A stretch of 64,000 nt of DNA from Enterococcus malodoratus ATCC 43197. GTDB taxonomy: Bacteria > Bacillota > Bacilli > Lactobacillales > Enterococcaceae. Below, in pieces: positions 33,874-43,018 of this stretch. The DNA lies in the NCBI RefSeq assembly GCF_000407185.1, contig NZ_KE136482.1, positions 62,001-126,000 on the forward strand, read 5' to 3'. A program made the position numbers and the translations under genes. Numbering within the stretch: position 1 is the stretch's first letter; each line of letters begins with the position of its first letter. The notes beneath the pieces are model-generated. The model was not told where the DNA came from. It worked only from the letters and a program-made list of their open reading frames with translations, and did not search any database.

Positions 33874-35367
33874 CTATTTTTTCAAGGCAATTTGCTGCGC
33901 GCCGATATTTTTCAAAAAGGTTTGATCGTGTTCGACGATCAACATCGTAGGTTGCTTTTGCAATAAAAGATCCTCCAATTGCTTTTGATTGAAGACATCC
34001 AGATAATTTAACGGTTCATCCCAAATATAAAGTTCCGCTTCCTGCGCCAATGATTTCGCCAGCTCAACCTTTTTCCGCTGCCCCATACTCATTTCCTCGA
34101 TTTGGTTTTGAAACACGTTGCGTTCCATTCCCAGTTTTCGGAGGTTGTTCAGAAAAGCAGAATAGTCTAATTGATTGGCTTCAGCGAAATCCTGCAGCGT
34201 CCCGCGATTGTTTTCGTAGTTTTGTCTTACGTAACTAATTTTGACATTCGGTCGAAGAAGTTCACCGCTGGCTTGGCCCGCAAAAGTTCCTAATAAATAA
34301 TGCAAGACGCTGGATTTCCCAATCCCGTTTGGTCCTGTGAGCGCTACGATCGTTCCTCGCTGTACTTCAAAGGATAGCGGGGCGAAAAGAGCCTCTTGTT
34401 CTTTGTAGTGCAAGGACAAATTTTCCATTTTTAACAGTTGCGCGTGACGGCTGGGATGATAGCTCATCGTTAATCGATCGACATCCTCCAAATCTTTCAA
34501 AAGTCCTTCTTTTACTTCGATTTGATCATACATCCGCTGCTCTATATTTTTCGAACGTTTCATCGTGCGTGCAGCCCGCGCACCGATGAAGCCAGTATCA
34601 AAGATTCCGCCGCTGCCTTTTTCTGACGGCTTGCCGTATTTTTCAGTCTCGCGAGAACGGGACCACTCTGCTTTTTCGGCGGCAGTTCTTTTCAGTCGGC
34701 TAACTTCTTTTTTAATTTTTCGATTTTGGGCTAATTCAAATTCATCCCGCAATTCTTTTTGTTCCTCATACGTAGCAAAATTTCCTTGGTACAAAACTAG
34801 CTGACTTTTTTCGATGGCCAGTGTATGATCGGTGACTTGATTCAAAAATTGCCGATCGTGGCTAACGACGATGAAGCCGTCTTTGTGCTGCAAATAATTT
34901 GCCACGTGCTGCCGACCTTGTAAGTCTAAATGATTGGTCGGTTCATCGATCAACGGGAAAAAGTTTTCCTGCGTAAAAAGCAATGCTAATAGAACTTTTG
35001 TTTGTTCGCCGCCAGAAAGTGTCTGGTAGGGTTGCCATAGCACTTGCGGATCCAGCTGGATCAAATTCATTTCTCGTTCTAGTTCCCATAATTCGAAATC
35101 AGCGACTTCCAGCAACGCATAATAGGTGAGTTGATCCTGCTCGCTGATTGTTGCTGGAAAATAAACTGGCCGTAAAGGAAATTGAATTTCTCCTTGATAG
35201 GCGTATTTTCCTAACAATAGTTGCAGCAGCGTTGTTTTGCCGCGGCCGTTCCGACCGACCAACCCCAGCTTCCAGCTGCTGTCGATGGTCAAATTAGCAT
35301 CCTCAAATAATAATTCGACTTGTTTATCAAACCCGAAGGTCAAATGTGTAATTTTAATTGTAGACAT
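33874..35367 (-). CDS. Lsa-type ABC-F ribosome protection protein
   Basis: 497 residues, no membrane segments, two ABC domains. First Walker A GRNGRGKT (residues 38-45), signature LSGGEQTK; linker rich in charges (EVSRLKRTAAEKAEW, GSGGIFDTGFIGARAARTMKRSK); second Walker A GPNGIGKS and signature MSMGQRKK. Length and sequence closely resemble Lsa(A) of E. faecalis as I remember it. Lsa proteins dislodge lincosamides, streptogramin A and pleuromutilins from the ribosome. Here it is probably an intrinsic species gene. The leader carries an apparent attenuator (see 35397-35582). GGGGG precedes the ATG. Confidence 0.9.
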   Translation of the reverse strand: MSTIKITHLTFGFDKQVELLFEDANLTIDSSWKLGLVGRNGRGKTTLLQLLLGKYAYQGEIQFPLRPVYFPATISEQDQLTYYALLEVADFELWELEREMNLIQLDPQVLWQPYQTLSGGEQTKVLLALLFTQENFFPLIDEPTNHLDLQGRQHVANYLQHKDGFIVVSHDRQFLNQVTDHTLAIEKSQLVLYQGNFATYEEQKELRDEFELAQNRKIKKEVSRLKRTAAEKAEWSRSRETEKYGKPSEKGSGGIFDTGFIGARAARTMKRSKNIEQRMYDQIEVKEGLLKDLEDVDRLTMSYHPSRHAQLLKMENLSLHYKEQEALFAPLSFEVQRGTIVALTGPNGIGKSSVLHYLLGTFAGQASGELLRPNVKISYVRQNYENNRGTLQDFAEANQLDYSAFLNNLRKLGMERNVFQNQIEEMSMGQRKKVELAKSLAQEAELYIWDEPLNYLDVFNQKQLEDLLLQKQPTMLIVEHDQTFLKNIGAQQIALKK

Positions 35368-35396
35368 AAAAATTCCCCCTTTGTTTCACAATGGAA

Positions 35397-35429
35397 ACAA
35401 AAAAATCCCAACCAATTTTCAGGATGGGA
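35397..35429 (-). terminator. Leader terminator (attenuator) immediately upstream of the ABC-F gene
   Basis: On the minus strand ATCCCATCC (35429-35421) pairs with GGTTGGGAT (35412-35404), followed by seven T, ending 30 bp before the coding sequence. A terminator at this place only makes sense as an attenuator. Confidence 0.75.
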
Positions 35430-35493
35430 TCAGGAAGCGATAGCTTTTTTCTAAACAGTGACAAGCAGGCAGCTCAATCAAACTGCTTGTTCA

Positions 35494-35553
35494 CTAGTTT
35501 TGCAATTCATGCTCGACAAATTGCGAAAAGCATAAACGACAAAAAAAGACCAT
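35494..35553 (-). CDS. Possible leader peptide of the ABC-F gene, 19 aa
   Basis: Minus-strand ATG at 35553 to TAG at 35494, product MVFFCRLCFSQFVEHELQN. It lies between the proposed antiterminator segment and the terminator, where leader peptides of antibiotic-inducible ABC-F genes sit. The ribosome binding site is weak, so this is only a candidate. Confidence 0.3.
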   Translation of the reverse strand: MVFFCRLCFSQFVEHELQN

Positions 35554-35572
35554 CCCTTGAAAACCTAAGCCA

Positions 35573-35582
35573 ATCCTGAAAA
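35573..35582 (-). promoter_or_regulatory. Antiterminator segment for the ABC-F leader
   Basis: Minus strand TTTTCAGGAT is exactly complementary to ATCCTGAAAA (35422-35413), which includes part of the terminator stem and loop. Pairing of these 10 bases would prevent the terminator. Hairpins CAAGCAG/CTGCTTG and GCAATT/AATTGC lie between them. Confidence 0.6.
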
Positions 35583-35584
35583 TC

Positions 35585-35922
35585 TGCCCACTAATCCCAT
35601 CAACGCAAGTTAATTTAAGACTAGTTTGCAACTTCCAACATTCGCTTAGTTTTTCAATGGCATGATCCCTCGTTTCTCTAATAGATGCATTTATTAAAAC
35701 AGATTATTCTGGCTTTGTCAAAAAAATACGGACGCAGCCGCTTCCCCAAACATGCTACGCCCTGGAGTGATCCTCGATAAACGAGGCGAAGAAAATTTTT
35801 TTCTTCTATTATTATAGTAGCATATTTTGAAGAAAAATTTGTGTTTGAACACTTGGCTAAGGTCTAAGTGGAGAGAGGAAGAAGATATTTGGTACAATGG
35901 AAGCAGAAATGGAGGTGGAGGG
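35585..35922. other. Intergenic region between ABC-F leader and GH13 gene
   Basis: About 340 bp that must contain two divergent promoters. A hairpin CCTCG-ATAAA-CGAGG lies near 35772-35786 and an A/T-rich inverted stretch GAAGAAAATTTTTTTCTTC near 35787-35806. I see no gene. Confidence 0.45.
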
Positions 35923-37671
35923 ATGAATTATGCAGGAATTTATCATCGTCCCGAGAGTGAATTTGCGTTTCTTTATACAAAAGATTTGATGCGGATTCGC
36001 TTGCAGACAGCACGCAATGAAATAAAGTCCGTTGGGTTGATCAGCGGAGATTTCTATTTGTTTGCTGAGGAAAAATGGTATCAAGAGCAGCAGCCAATGA
36101 GCAAAACCTACACGACCGATAACCTCGACTATTGGGAAATCGAAGTGACCGCGCCGCATCATCGCTTGGCGTACGCTTTTTGTATTACGGATTATTCGGG
36201 GAAACAAGTCTTTTATACCGATCAAGGGATTTTTGACTATGAAGAAAGTCGTTTGGAACGTGATTTTTTGTACTTCCGGATGCCTTACTTTCAAGAAATC
36301 GATCGTTTCAAAGTGCCGGATTGGGTCGCAAAAACAGTCTGGTATCAAGTTTTTCCAGAACGCTTTAACAATGGCGATCCCTCTAACGATCCGGATGGCG
36401 TATTGGCATGGGGGAGTGAGAAACCGACCCGCGAGAATTTTTTTGGCGGCGATCTGCAAGGCGTTATTGATAAGTTAGATTATCTGGAAGATTTGGGCAT
36501 AAACGGTCTTTATCTGTGTCCGATTTTTACGTCGCCATCGAATCACAAGTACGACACGGTGGATTATTATGAAATCGATCCGCACTTCGGGGATAAGCAG
36601 ACCTTCCGTGAGCTGGTCGAAAAGGCTCATGAACGCGGAATTCGTGTGATGCTGGATGCGGTCTTTAATCATTTAGGGGCGAGTTCCCATCAATGGCAGG
36701 ATGTGATTTTGCAGGGGGAAGAATCGGCGTATGCCAATTGGTTCCATATAGACTCTTTTCCACCGCGATATACGGCAATTCCGGATTCGGAAAACGCGAA
36801 GAATTTGAATTACGATACCTTTAACTTCAATCCGCATATGCCGAAGCTGAATACTGCTAATCCAGAGGTACAAAAATATTTACTTGAGATCGCAACCTAT
36901 TGGATCCGTGAATTTGATATTGACGGCTGGCGCTTAGATGTAGCCAATGAAGTCGATCATCATTTCTGGAAAGAGTTTCACGAAGCGGTCTTACAGCAAA
37001 AAGACGACCTCTATATCTTAGGCGAAATTTGGCATTCGTCACAGCGCTGGCTGCAGGGCGATGAATTTCATGCGGTAATGAACTATGCCTTTACCGATAG
37101 TATTAAAGCCTTTTTCGTGGAGCAGTCGATCTCAATCTCGCAAATGATTTTCGGAATGAATCGTCAACAACTGCTTTACCGCGATCAAACGAATGAAGTC
37201 AGCTTTAATTTGCTAGACTCTCACGATACGCCACGCATATTAACGTTGTGTTCAGGAAACAAAGACTTGATGAAGGCAGTGCTGACCTTTATGTTTATCC
37301 AAAAAGGAACCCCTTGTATTTATTATGGAACAGAGGTCGGCATGGAAGGGGAAATGGACCCAGATTGCCGCCGCTGCATGATTTGGGAAGATCAAGATGA
37401 GGAGCTCAAGCTCTTCTTCAAGCAATTGATCGCTCTGCGGAAGCAGTTTTCTGAAGTCTTCAGCTATGGAACGATGATCTGGCATTACGATGACGATAAA
37501 AAGACGTTTTCGCTAACACGAACCTACAAAGAGAAGACATTAATTGCTACCTTTAATGAAGGGGAATCGTTTGAGGTCGAAAAAGCAGGGCGCCGTCTGT
37601 TTGGTCATAATTATCATGAGGGGGATGCATATCAGCTGCTGTCCCATGGATTTGTGATTGAAGAACGGTAG
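35923..37671 (+). CDS. GH13 alpha-amylase family enzyme (neopullulanase/cyclomaltodextrinase type)
   Basis: 582 residues, matching GH13_20 enzymes. An N-terminal beta domain of about 120 residues precedes the TIM barrel, which begins WYQVFPERFNNGDPSND. Catalytic residues: nucleophile Asp339 (GWRLDVANE), acid/base Glu368 (LGEIWH) and Asp435 (LLDSHD). No signal peptide, so it is intracellular and acts on maltodextrins or cyclodextrins imported as oligosaccharides. The ATG at 35923 with GGAGGTGGAGGG upstream gives the normal length; the longer open frame adds 32 unlikely residues. Confidence 0.92.
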   Translation: MNYAGIYHRPESEFAFLYTKDLMRIRLQTARNEIKSVGLISGDFYLFAEEKWYQEQQPMSKTYTTDNLDYWEIEVTAPHHRLAYAFCITDYSGKQVFYTDQGIFDYEESRLERDFLYFRMPYFQEIDRFKVPDWVAKTVWYQVFPERFNNGDPSNDPDGVLAWGSEKPTRENFFGGDLQGVIDKLDYLEDLGINGLYLCPIFTSPSNHKYDTVDYYEIDPHFGDKQTFRELVEKAHERGIRVMLDAVFNHLGASSHQWQDVILQGEESAYANWFHIDSFPPRYTAIPDSENAKNLNYDTFNFNPHMPKLNTANPEVQKYLLEIATYWIREFDIDGWRLDVANEVDHHFWKEFHEAVLQQKDDLYILGEIWHSSQRWLQGDEFHAVMNYAFTDSIKAFFVEQSISISQMIFGMNRQQLLYRDQTNEVSFNLLDSHDTPRILTLCSGNKDLMKAVLTFMFIQKGTPCIYYGTEVGMEGEMDPDCRRCMIWEDQDEELKLFFKQLIALRKQFSEVFSYGTMIWHYDDDKKTFSLTRTYKEKTLIATFNEGESFEVEKAGRRLFGHNYHEGDAYQLLSHGFVIEER

Positions 37672-37751
37672 CAGCAAGTCGCTTTGATTGGAAAAAAATA
37701 GAAAAATGAATATAGTAGATAAATCAACCGTATAAATAAGGAGAATTATCT

Positions 37752-38123
37752 ATGACAGGATTCATTTTACTATTATCAGGAATTATCGGTCTGCTGCATT
37801 TAGTGATCATGGGATTAGAAATGTTCGCATCGCCGGAAAAGCAAGCGAAAACATTTGATATGCCTCATGATTTTGTGACTCAGCCGAATGCGCAAATCGC
37901 GTTGAAAAATATGGGGATATATAATGGCAGCTTAGGTTTAACGCTTCTGACCAGCTTGTTTTTATTTCAAGGAGACGTGAGATTGAAGGTTTTGCTGCTG
38001 TTTAACCTTTTCGTTGTGATCGTTGGATTGTACGGCGGGAAGACCGTCACTAAATCAATCTATCTGATTCAAGCATTACCGGCAATAATCACGTCACTTT
38101 TGATTTTCACTCAATTAGTCTAA
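37752..38123 (+). CDS. DUF1304-family small membrane protein
   Basis: 123 residues, four hydrophobic segments, with the family motif HLVIMGLEMF near residue 16 and NMGIYNGSLGL in the centre (DUF1304 pattern N-G/Q-G-x-YN). Function unknown. AGGAG lies 9 nt before the ATG; terminator directly downstream; apparently monocistronic. Confidence 0.85.
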   Translation: MTGFILLLSGIIGLLHLVIMGLEMFASPEKQAKTFDMPHDFVTQPNAQIALKNMGIYNGSLGLTLLTSLFLFQGDVRLKVLLLFNLFVVIVGLYGGKTVTKSIYLIQALPAIITSLLIFTQLV

Positions 38124-38162
38124 AAAGAATCGACTAGGATAATCATCCTGGTCGATTCTTTT
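38124..38162 (+). terminator. Rho-independent terminator
   Basis: AAAGAATCGACTAGGAT, AATC loop, ATCCTGGTCGATTCTTT; very long, near-perfect stem with T run. Confidence 0.9.
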
Positions 38163-38268
38163 GCATATATGTGCGTTATATTTTTATATAAACATCTTAT
38201 TGACTTTGTATAATCATCGTATTAAACTGTAGTCAGGTCAAATAAAACTTTTTTAAGAGGAGAAGCGC

Positions 38269-40884
38269 ATGAATCGTTGGGTTTATTTATTTTCAGAAGG
38301 TTCAAAAGAACAAAAAGATTTACTAGGCGGGAAAGGTGCCAATCTTGCTGAAATGACAAAATTGGGTCTGCCAGTACCGACCGGGTTCACGGTAACAACG
38401 GAAGCATGTTTATATTATTTAAATCATGGCAATCAATTGATCTCGGATATGAAGGATCAAGTGATGGATGCTGTTGAAAAATTATCCGCTAAAACGGGAA
38501 AGAAATTTGGTGATATGGAAAATCCATTATTGGTTTCCGTACGAAGCGGCTCCAAATTCTCAATGCCGGGGATGATGGATACGGTTTTAAATTTAGGATT
38601 GAATGATCAAACAGTTGCAGCCTTGGCAAGTAACAGTCAAAATGAACGGTTTGCCTATGATTGCTACCGTCGTTTGCTGCAGATGTTCGGAAATGTTGTG
38701 ATGGGGATGGACAACAGTGATTTTGAAAATCGCATCACGGCACTAAAAAAAGTAAATGGTCTGTCTTTCGACAACGAATTGACCGCGGATCATTGGAATC
38801 AAATTGTAAGCGAGTACAAAGAGATTTATCGCAAAAAATTGCAGCGTGAATTTCCGCAAGATCCGATCGAACAATTATATTTAGCGATCGAAGCCGTCTT
38901 TGGCAGCTGGAATAACCAACGGGCGAAAACGTATCGCCGCCTACATGATATCAGCGATGATTTAGGGACCGCAGTCAATATTCAAGAGATGGTCTTTGGA
39001 AACTTTGGTGATAGTTCCGGGACTGGGGTGGTATTTTCACGCAATCCATCACTAGGCGATCCAGGATTATTCGGTGAATATTTAATCAACGCACAAGGAG
39101 AAGATGTGGTGGCGGGTGTTCGAACACCAAAACCGATCCAAGTTTTGGCGGACGAACTGCCTGAACAGTTCCAACAATTAAAAAGCATCTGTGAAGATCT
39201 AGAGAAACATTATCAAGATATGCAGGATGTTGAGTTTACGATCGAACGAGAAAAATTGTTCATCTTGCAAACCCGCAGCGGCAAGCGGACATCGAAAGCG
39301 GCATTGACAATCCTGTTAGATTTCTATAAGGAAGGAATCATCAATGAAGCAGAATTGGTCAGCCGAATCGAGGCAAAAGATTTAGAAGCAGCATTGCATC
39401 CAAACTTTGACGAAGACGCGCTGAAAAATCGCGTATCCTTCTTATCTGGCTTGGCGGCTAGCCCGGGCGCTGCTACAGGAGCGGCTTACTTTACAGCCGA
39501 AGCAGCGACCGAGGCAAAAGCTCGCGGCGAAAGAGTGGTCTTGGTTCGTGAAGAAACATCACCAGAAGATATCGAGGGAATCGCAGTCAGTGAAGCGGTC
39601 ATTACTAGCCGCGGCGGTATGACTTCACACGCGGCGGTAGTCGCCCGCGGAATGGGAATCTGTTCGGTTGTTGGCTGTGAACGATTGACCGTGCTGGAAG
39701 AAAATAAAGCAACAGTCGGGGAAGAAGTAATCGAAGAAGGAACGATTCTTTCCGTTGATGGAACGAGCGGCAAAATCTACTTTGGCGAAATTCCAATGGA
39801 AGAAGTGACCAATACAGTCGCTTTGGATGAACTGCACGTTATTTGGGATCGTCATGCCAAAATCAAAGTAAGAGCGAATGCTGAAACACCAAAAGATATT
39901 GCTACAGGGATGGCTTTAGGAGCCGTTGGTATCGGGTTGGCCCGGACAGAGCATATGTTCTTTGAAAAGAGCCGTCTGCTGCAATTCCGTCAATTAATTT
40001 TGGCTGACAGTTTAGACGAACGGCTGGAAGTTTTGAAAGACTTGAAACAAGTGCAAAAGCAAGACTTCAAATTCATGTATGAAGCCGCTGAAGGCAAGCC
40101 AACAACGATTCGCTTGTTGGACCCACCGTTACATGAATTCTTGCCAAAAGGAGCCGATGAATATCGCGAAGTTGCTAAGGAATTAGGCAAGACCTACAAT
40201 GAAGTGAAGCGTAAAACAGACAATTTAGCAGAAGTTAACCCAATGTTGGGATTCCGCGGTTTGCGCCTAGGGGTTGCTTATCCAGAAATCTATCAAATGC
40301 AAGCGGAGGCGATCATTGAGGCGGCCTGCGAAGTAACGAAGGAAACAGGATTGGCCATTCAGCCGGAGATCATGATTCCATTTACCATCGATGCACAGGA
40401 ATTCGCTCGTGTCCGTTCATCGATCGAAGAAGCGATTCAAAGAAGTCTTAAGGAATACAAACAGGACCTTAGCTATCAAATCGGAACAATGATTGAGATT
40501 CCTAGAGCCTGCTTCGTTGCGGATGAAATTGCTCAGCATGCGGACTTCTTCAGCTTTGGAACCAACGATTTGACTCAGATGGCGTTAGGTCTGTCTCGTG
40601 ATGACTCGCCGCGCATTATCAATCAATACATGGAAGCCGGAATTTTTGCGGACGATCCATTCCAAGTCTTGGATGAATCGGGTGTTGGAGCTTTAATGAA
40701 GCTGGCAATTGAACGGGGAAGACAAGTCAATCCGAAGCTGAAGATTGGAATTTGCGGTGAAGCAGCGGCTCATCCGAAGTCGATTGCCTTCCTAAATAAC
40801 TTAGCGATCGACTATATCTCTTGCTCGCCGTTTAGAATCCCACAGGCAAAAATGACTTTGGCTCAGGATGCGTTGAAAATATAA
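38269..40884 (+). CDS. ppdK: Pyruvate, phosphate dikinase
   Basis: 871 residues, full length. N-terminal ATP-grasp domain (LLGGKGANLAEM), central swivelling domain with phospho-accepting His454 in GGMTSHAAVVARGMG, preceded by the regulatory-type threonine/serine stretch, and the C-terminal PEP/pyruvate barrel with FGTNDLTQMALG and catalytic Cys in IGICGEAAAHP. It interconverts pyruvate, ATP and Pi with PEP, AMP and PPi. No PPDK regulatory protein gene is beside it. In a peptide- and amino-acid-fermenting organism it would allow PEP formation from pyruvate. Confidence 0.96.
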   Translation: MNRWVYLFSEGSKEQKDLLGGKGANLAEMTKLGLPVPTGFTVTTEACLYYLNHGNQLISDMKDQVMDAVEKLSAKTGKKFGDMENPLLVSVRSGSKFSMPGMMDTVLNLGLNDQTVAALASNSQNERFAYDCYRRLLQMFGNVVMGMDNSDFENRITALKKVNGLSFDNELTADHWNQIVSEYKEIYRKKLQREFPQDPIEQLYLAIEAVFGSWNNQRAKTYRRLHDISDDLGTAVNIQEMVFGNFGDSSGTGVVFSRNPSLGDPGLFGEYLINAQGEDVVAGVRTPKPIQVLADELPEQFQQLKSICEDLEKHYQDMQDVEFTIEREKLFILQTRSGKRTSKAALTILLDFYKEGIINEAELVSRIEAKDLEAALHPNFDEDALKNRVSFLSGLAASPGAATGAAYFTAEAATEAKARGERVVLVREETSPEDIEGIAVSEAVITSRGGMTSHAAVVARGMGICSVVGCERLTVLEENKATVGEEVIEEGTILSVDGTSGKIYFGEIPMEEVTNTVALDELHVIWDRHAKIKVRANAETPKDIATGMALGAVGIGLARTEHMFFEKSRLLQFRQLILADSLDERLEVLKDLKQVQKQDFKFMYEAAEGKPTTIRLLDPPLHEFLPKGADEYREVAKELGKTYNEVKRKTDNLAEVNPMLGFRGLRLGVAYPEIYQMQAEAIIEAACEVTKETGLAIQPEIMIPFTIDAQEFARVRSSIEEAIQRSLKEYKQDLSYQIGTMIEIPRACFVADEIAQHADFFSFGTNDLTQMALGLSRDDSPRIINQYMEAGIFADDPFQVLDESGVGALMKLAIERGRQVNPKLKIGICGEAAAHPKSIAFLNNLAIDYISCSPFRIPQAKMTLAQDALKI

Positions 40885-40950
40885 GAGGAAACACGGATAA
40901 AAAAACAAGTATATGAGTATTTAATTAAAAAACAGCATGAATTTGGAAAG

Positions 40951-40981
40951 AGATAGTCTTTTATGAGACTATCTTTTTTTT
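40951..40981 (+). terminator. Rho-independent terminator after ppdK
   Basis: AGATAGTCT and AGACTATCT with TTTATG loop, then nine T. Confidence 0.9.
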
Positions 40982-41235
40982 GTTATTAACAGGACAATTC
41001 AAAAATTTTAAATTAATGATAGATAACAAATAAATGAGAAAGAACACGCTTAAATGAATGAAATATAATTTGTAAACGGATTCAACCTTCGTTATACTTC
41101 TTATAGGCTTTAAATATGTCATGTCACTAAAAGATAGCGTCTTTTTTGATCAGCTTGAATAACAAGAGAATTTAAGTGAAAACTTTATTTTTAATGAAAA
41201 TCAGCTTTTTTATATTAAATGATGGTTTTTTCACA

Positions 41236-41264
41236 ATGACTTATGAATAAAAATACGGTATAAT
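41236..41264 (+). promoter_or_regulatory. Probable promoter of pepV
   Basis: ATGACT (41236-41241), 17-bp spacer, TATAAT (41259-41264). It implies a 5' leader of about 245 nt. Confidence 0.55.
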
Positions 41265-41305
41265 GCTAACTTGGGAGGTGAAACAAACTGCGGAATTAGG
41301 AATCA

Positions 41306-41414
41306 TAGAATAACATTTTTGATTTTCATGAGCGGTCTTTTCCGTTGATTGTTTTGACGTATTACAACCTCAAAAGGGGCCGTGAATTCGTCTTTTTGAA
41401 AAAAAGTTATTCTA
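41306..41414 (+). other. Structured 5' leader of pepV (unidentified RNA fold)
   Basis: TAGAATAAC (41306-41314) is exactly complementary to GTTATTCTA (41406-41414), with further A/T pairing inside, enclosing about 90 nt. Within it CGGTCTTTT (from 41333) can pair with AAAAGGGGCCG (to 41382). The nested arrangement suggests a regulatory RNA, but it matches no riboswitch that I recognise and has no terminator. Confidence 0.4.
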
Positions 41415-41514
41415 AGCTGTCAAAATTTGAATACTATATTTAGACATGATCTTTCTAATGAATCTAACAGGTTTTACAGACTTGTTACAAAAAAAAGAAA
41501 GCAGGGATTAAACA

Positions 41515-42933
41515 ATGACAATTGATTGGCAAAAAGAAGTAGAAGCACGCAAAGATGATTTACTTAAGGATTTAGGCGAACTTATTCGCATCAACAGTAT
41601 CCGCGACGTGGAACATGGAACAAAAGAAGAACCTCTTGGACCTGGACCAGCTGAAGCATTACGCAAAGTTTTGGCATTCGGTGACCGCGACGGTTTCGTT
41701 ACAAAAAATATCGAAAACGTAGCTGGCCATATCGAATACGGCGACGGCGAAGAAATGTTCGGACTATTAGGACACGTTGACGTGGTTCCTGTTGATGATA
41801 ATTGGGATACAGATCCATTTGAACCCGTTATTAAAGATGGAAAATTATATGCTCGCGGCTCAGCCGACGACAAAGGCCCTTCAATCGCTGCGTATTATGC
41901 AATGCGCATCATTAAGGATCTAAAATTACCAATCACTAAAAAAATCCGCTTTATCTTCGGTACAGACGAAGAAAGCGAATGGGTTGGGATCCACCGTTAT
42001 ATGGAAGTGGAAGAAATGCCTAAAGTTGGTTTTTCTCCAGATGCACAATTCCCAATCATCAATGGTGAAAAAGGAATCTTATCTTATGAAGTAACTTTCG
42101 CGGCTAAAGATGGCGCTGAAGCTGGTGACTTTGATCTTGTAAGCATGAAATCTGGCTTACGTACAAACATGGTACCAGGGGACGCTACAGCTGTTCTTAA
42201 AGTGAACAATGAAGCAAAAGTTGCGGACATGAAGGCTGCATTTGACGCATTTATCGAAAAATCTGACGTTAAAGGCGAATTCGCTGAAAGCAATGGTGAA
42301 ATCACATTAACTGTCATCGGTAAAGGTGCTCACGCACAAGAACCTAAATTCGGCGTTAACTCTGCAACATTCTTAGCGGCATTCTTAGCTGACTATAACT
42401 TAGACGGCAATGGTGCTAACTACATTCAAACAGTTGCCGAATATATGCATTTAGATTACAACGGCAAGAAATTAAATGCTTATACAAAACACGATGTAAT
42501 GGGTGAAACGACTTCATCAGCGAACTTGTTCGATTATACTGCTGAAGGCGATAAAAAAATCACTATCAACGTTCGCCATCCAGAAGGCATCGACAAAGAT
42601 ACGATTTTAGCCAACATGGAAGAAGTCCTTAAAGATGCAGGCGTTTCAATCGCGATCATCGGTGACGTGAAAACTCCTCATTATGTTCCAGCAACAGATC
42701 CATTAGTGAAAACATTATTGGATGTTTACGAAGAACATACTGGTCTTGAAGGCCATGAAGAATCAATCGGCGGAGGTACTTACGGTCGAATCCTAGAACG
42801 TGGTGTCGCATACGGCGCAATGTTCCCAGGTGAAGAAAACGTAATGCACCAACCAAATGAATTTATGCCGATTGACAGCTTGTTCAAAGCAACAGCAATT
42901 TATGCTGATGCTATCTATCGTTTAGTTAAATAG
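41515..42933 (+). CDS. pepV: Dipeptidase PepV (M20)
   Basis: 472 residues, the usual PepV length. Motifs: GLLGHVDVVPVDDNWDTDPF (His-Asp metal site), ARGSADDKGPSI (bridging Asp), FGTDEESEWVGI (catalytic and metal Glu), and the late GGGTYGRILERGVAYG. It hydrolyses dipeptides with broad specificity in the cytoplasm. Codon use here is biased toward translationally favoured codons, suggesting high expression. It lies 85 bp before an OPT peptide transporter, an obvious functional match. A hairpin without T run separates the two. Confidence 0.95.
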   Translation: MTIDWQKEVEARKDDLLKDLGELIRINSIRDVEHGTKEEPLGPGPAEALRKVLAFGDRDGFVTKNIENVAGHIEYGDGEEMFGLLGHVDVVPVDDNWDTDPFEPVIKDGKLYARGSADDKGPSIAAYYAMRIIKDLKLPITKKIRFIFGTDEESEWVGIHRYMEVEEMPKVGFSPDAQFPIINGEKGILSYEVTFAAKDGAEAGDFDLVSMKSGLRTNMVPGDATAVLKVNNEAKVADMKAAFDAFIEKSDVKGEFAESNGEITLTVIGKGAHAQEPKFGVNSATFLAAFLADYNLDGNGANYIQTVAEYMHLDYNGKKLNAYTKHDVMGETTSSANLFDYTAEGDKKITINVRHPEGIDKDTILANMEEVLKDAGVSIAIIGDVKTPHYVPATDPLVKTLLDVYEEHTGLEGHEESIGGGTYGRILERGVAYGAMFPGEENVMHQPNEFMPIDSLFKATAIYADAIYRLVK

Positions 42934-42948
42934 TCGGTAATGAGAGAC

Positions 42949-42976
42949 AGGAATCCTGTCTTTACAGGATTCCTCA
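42949..42976 (+). other. Intercistronic hairpin between pepV and the OPT gene
   Basis: GAATCCTG and CAGGATTC with a TCTTTA loop. There is no T run, so it is more likely an RNA stabiliser or processing site than a terminator. Confidence 0.5.
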
Positions 42977-43018
42977 TCTCATTGAGGAAATGAAAGTAAG
43001 GAAGGAATTTCAAAGATA

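Noticed and set aside
35827-35922. N-terminal extension of the GH13 gene
   Set aside because: The extension has no ribosome binding site, while a very strong one precedes the ATG at 35923, which gives the family length.
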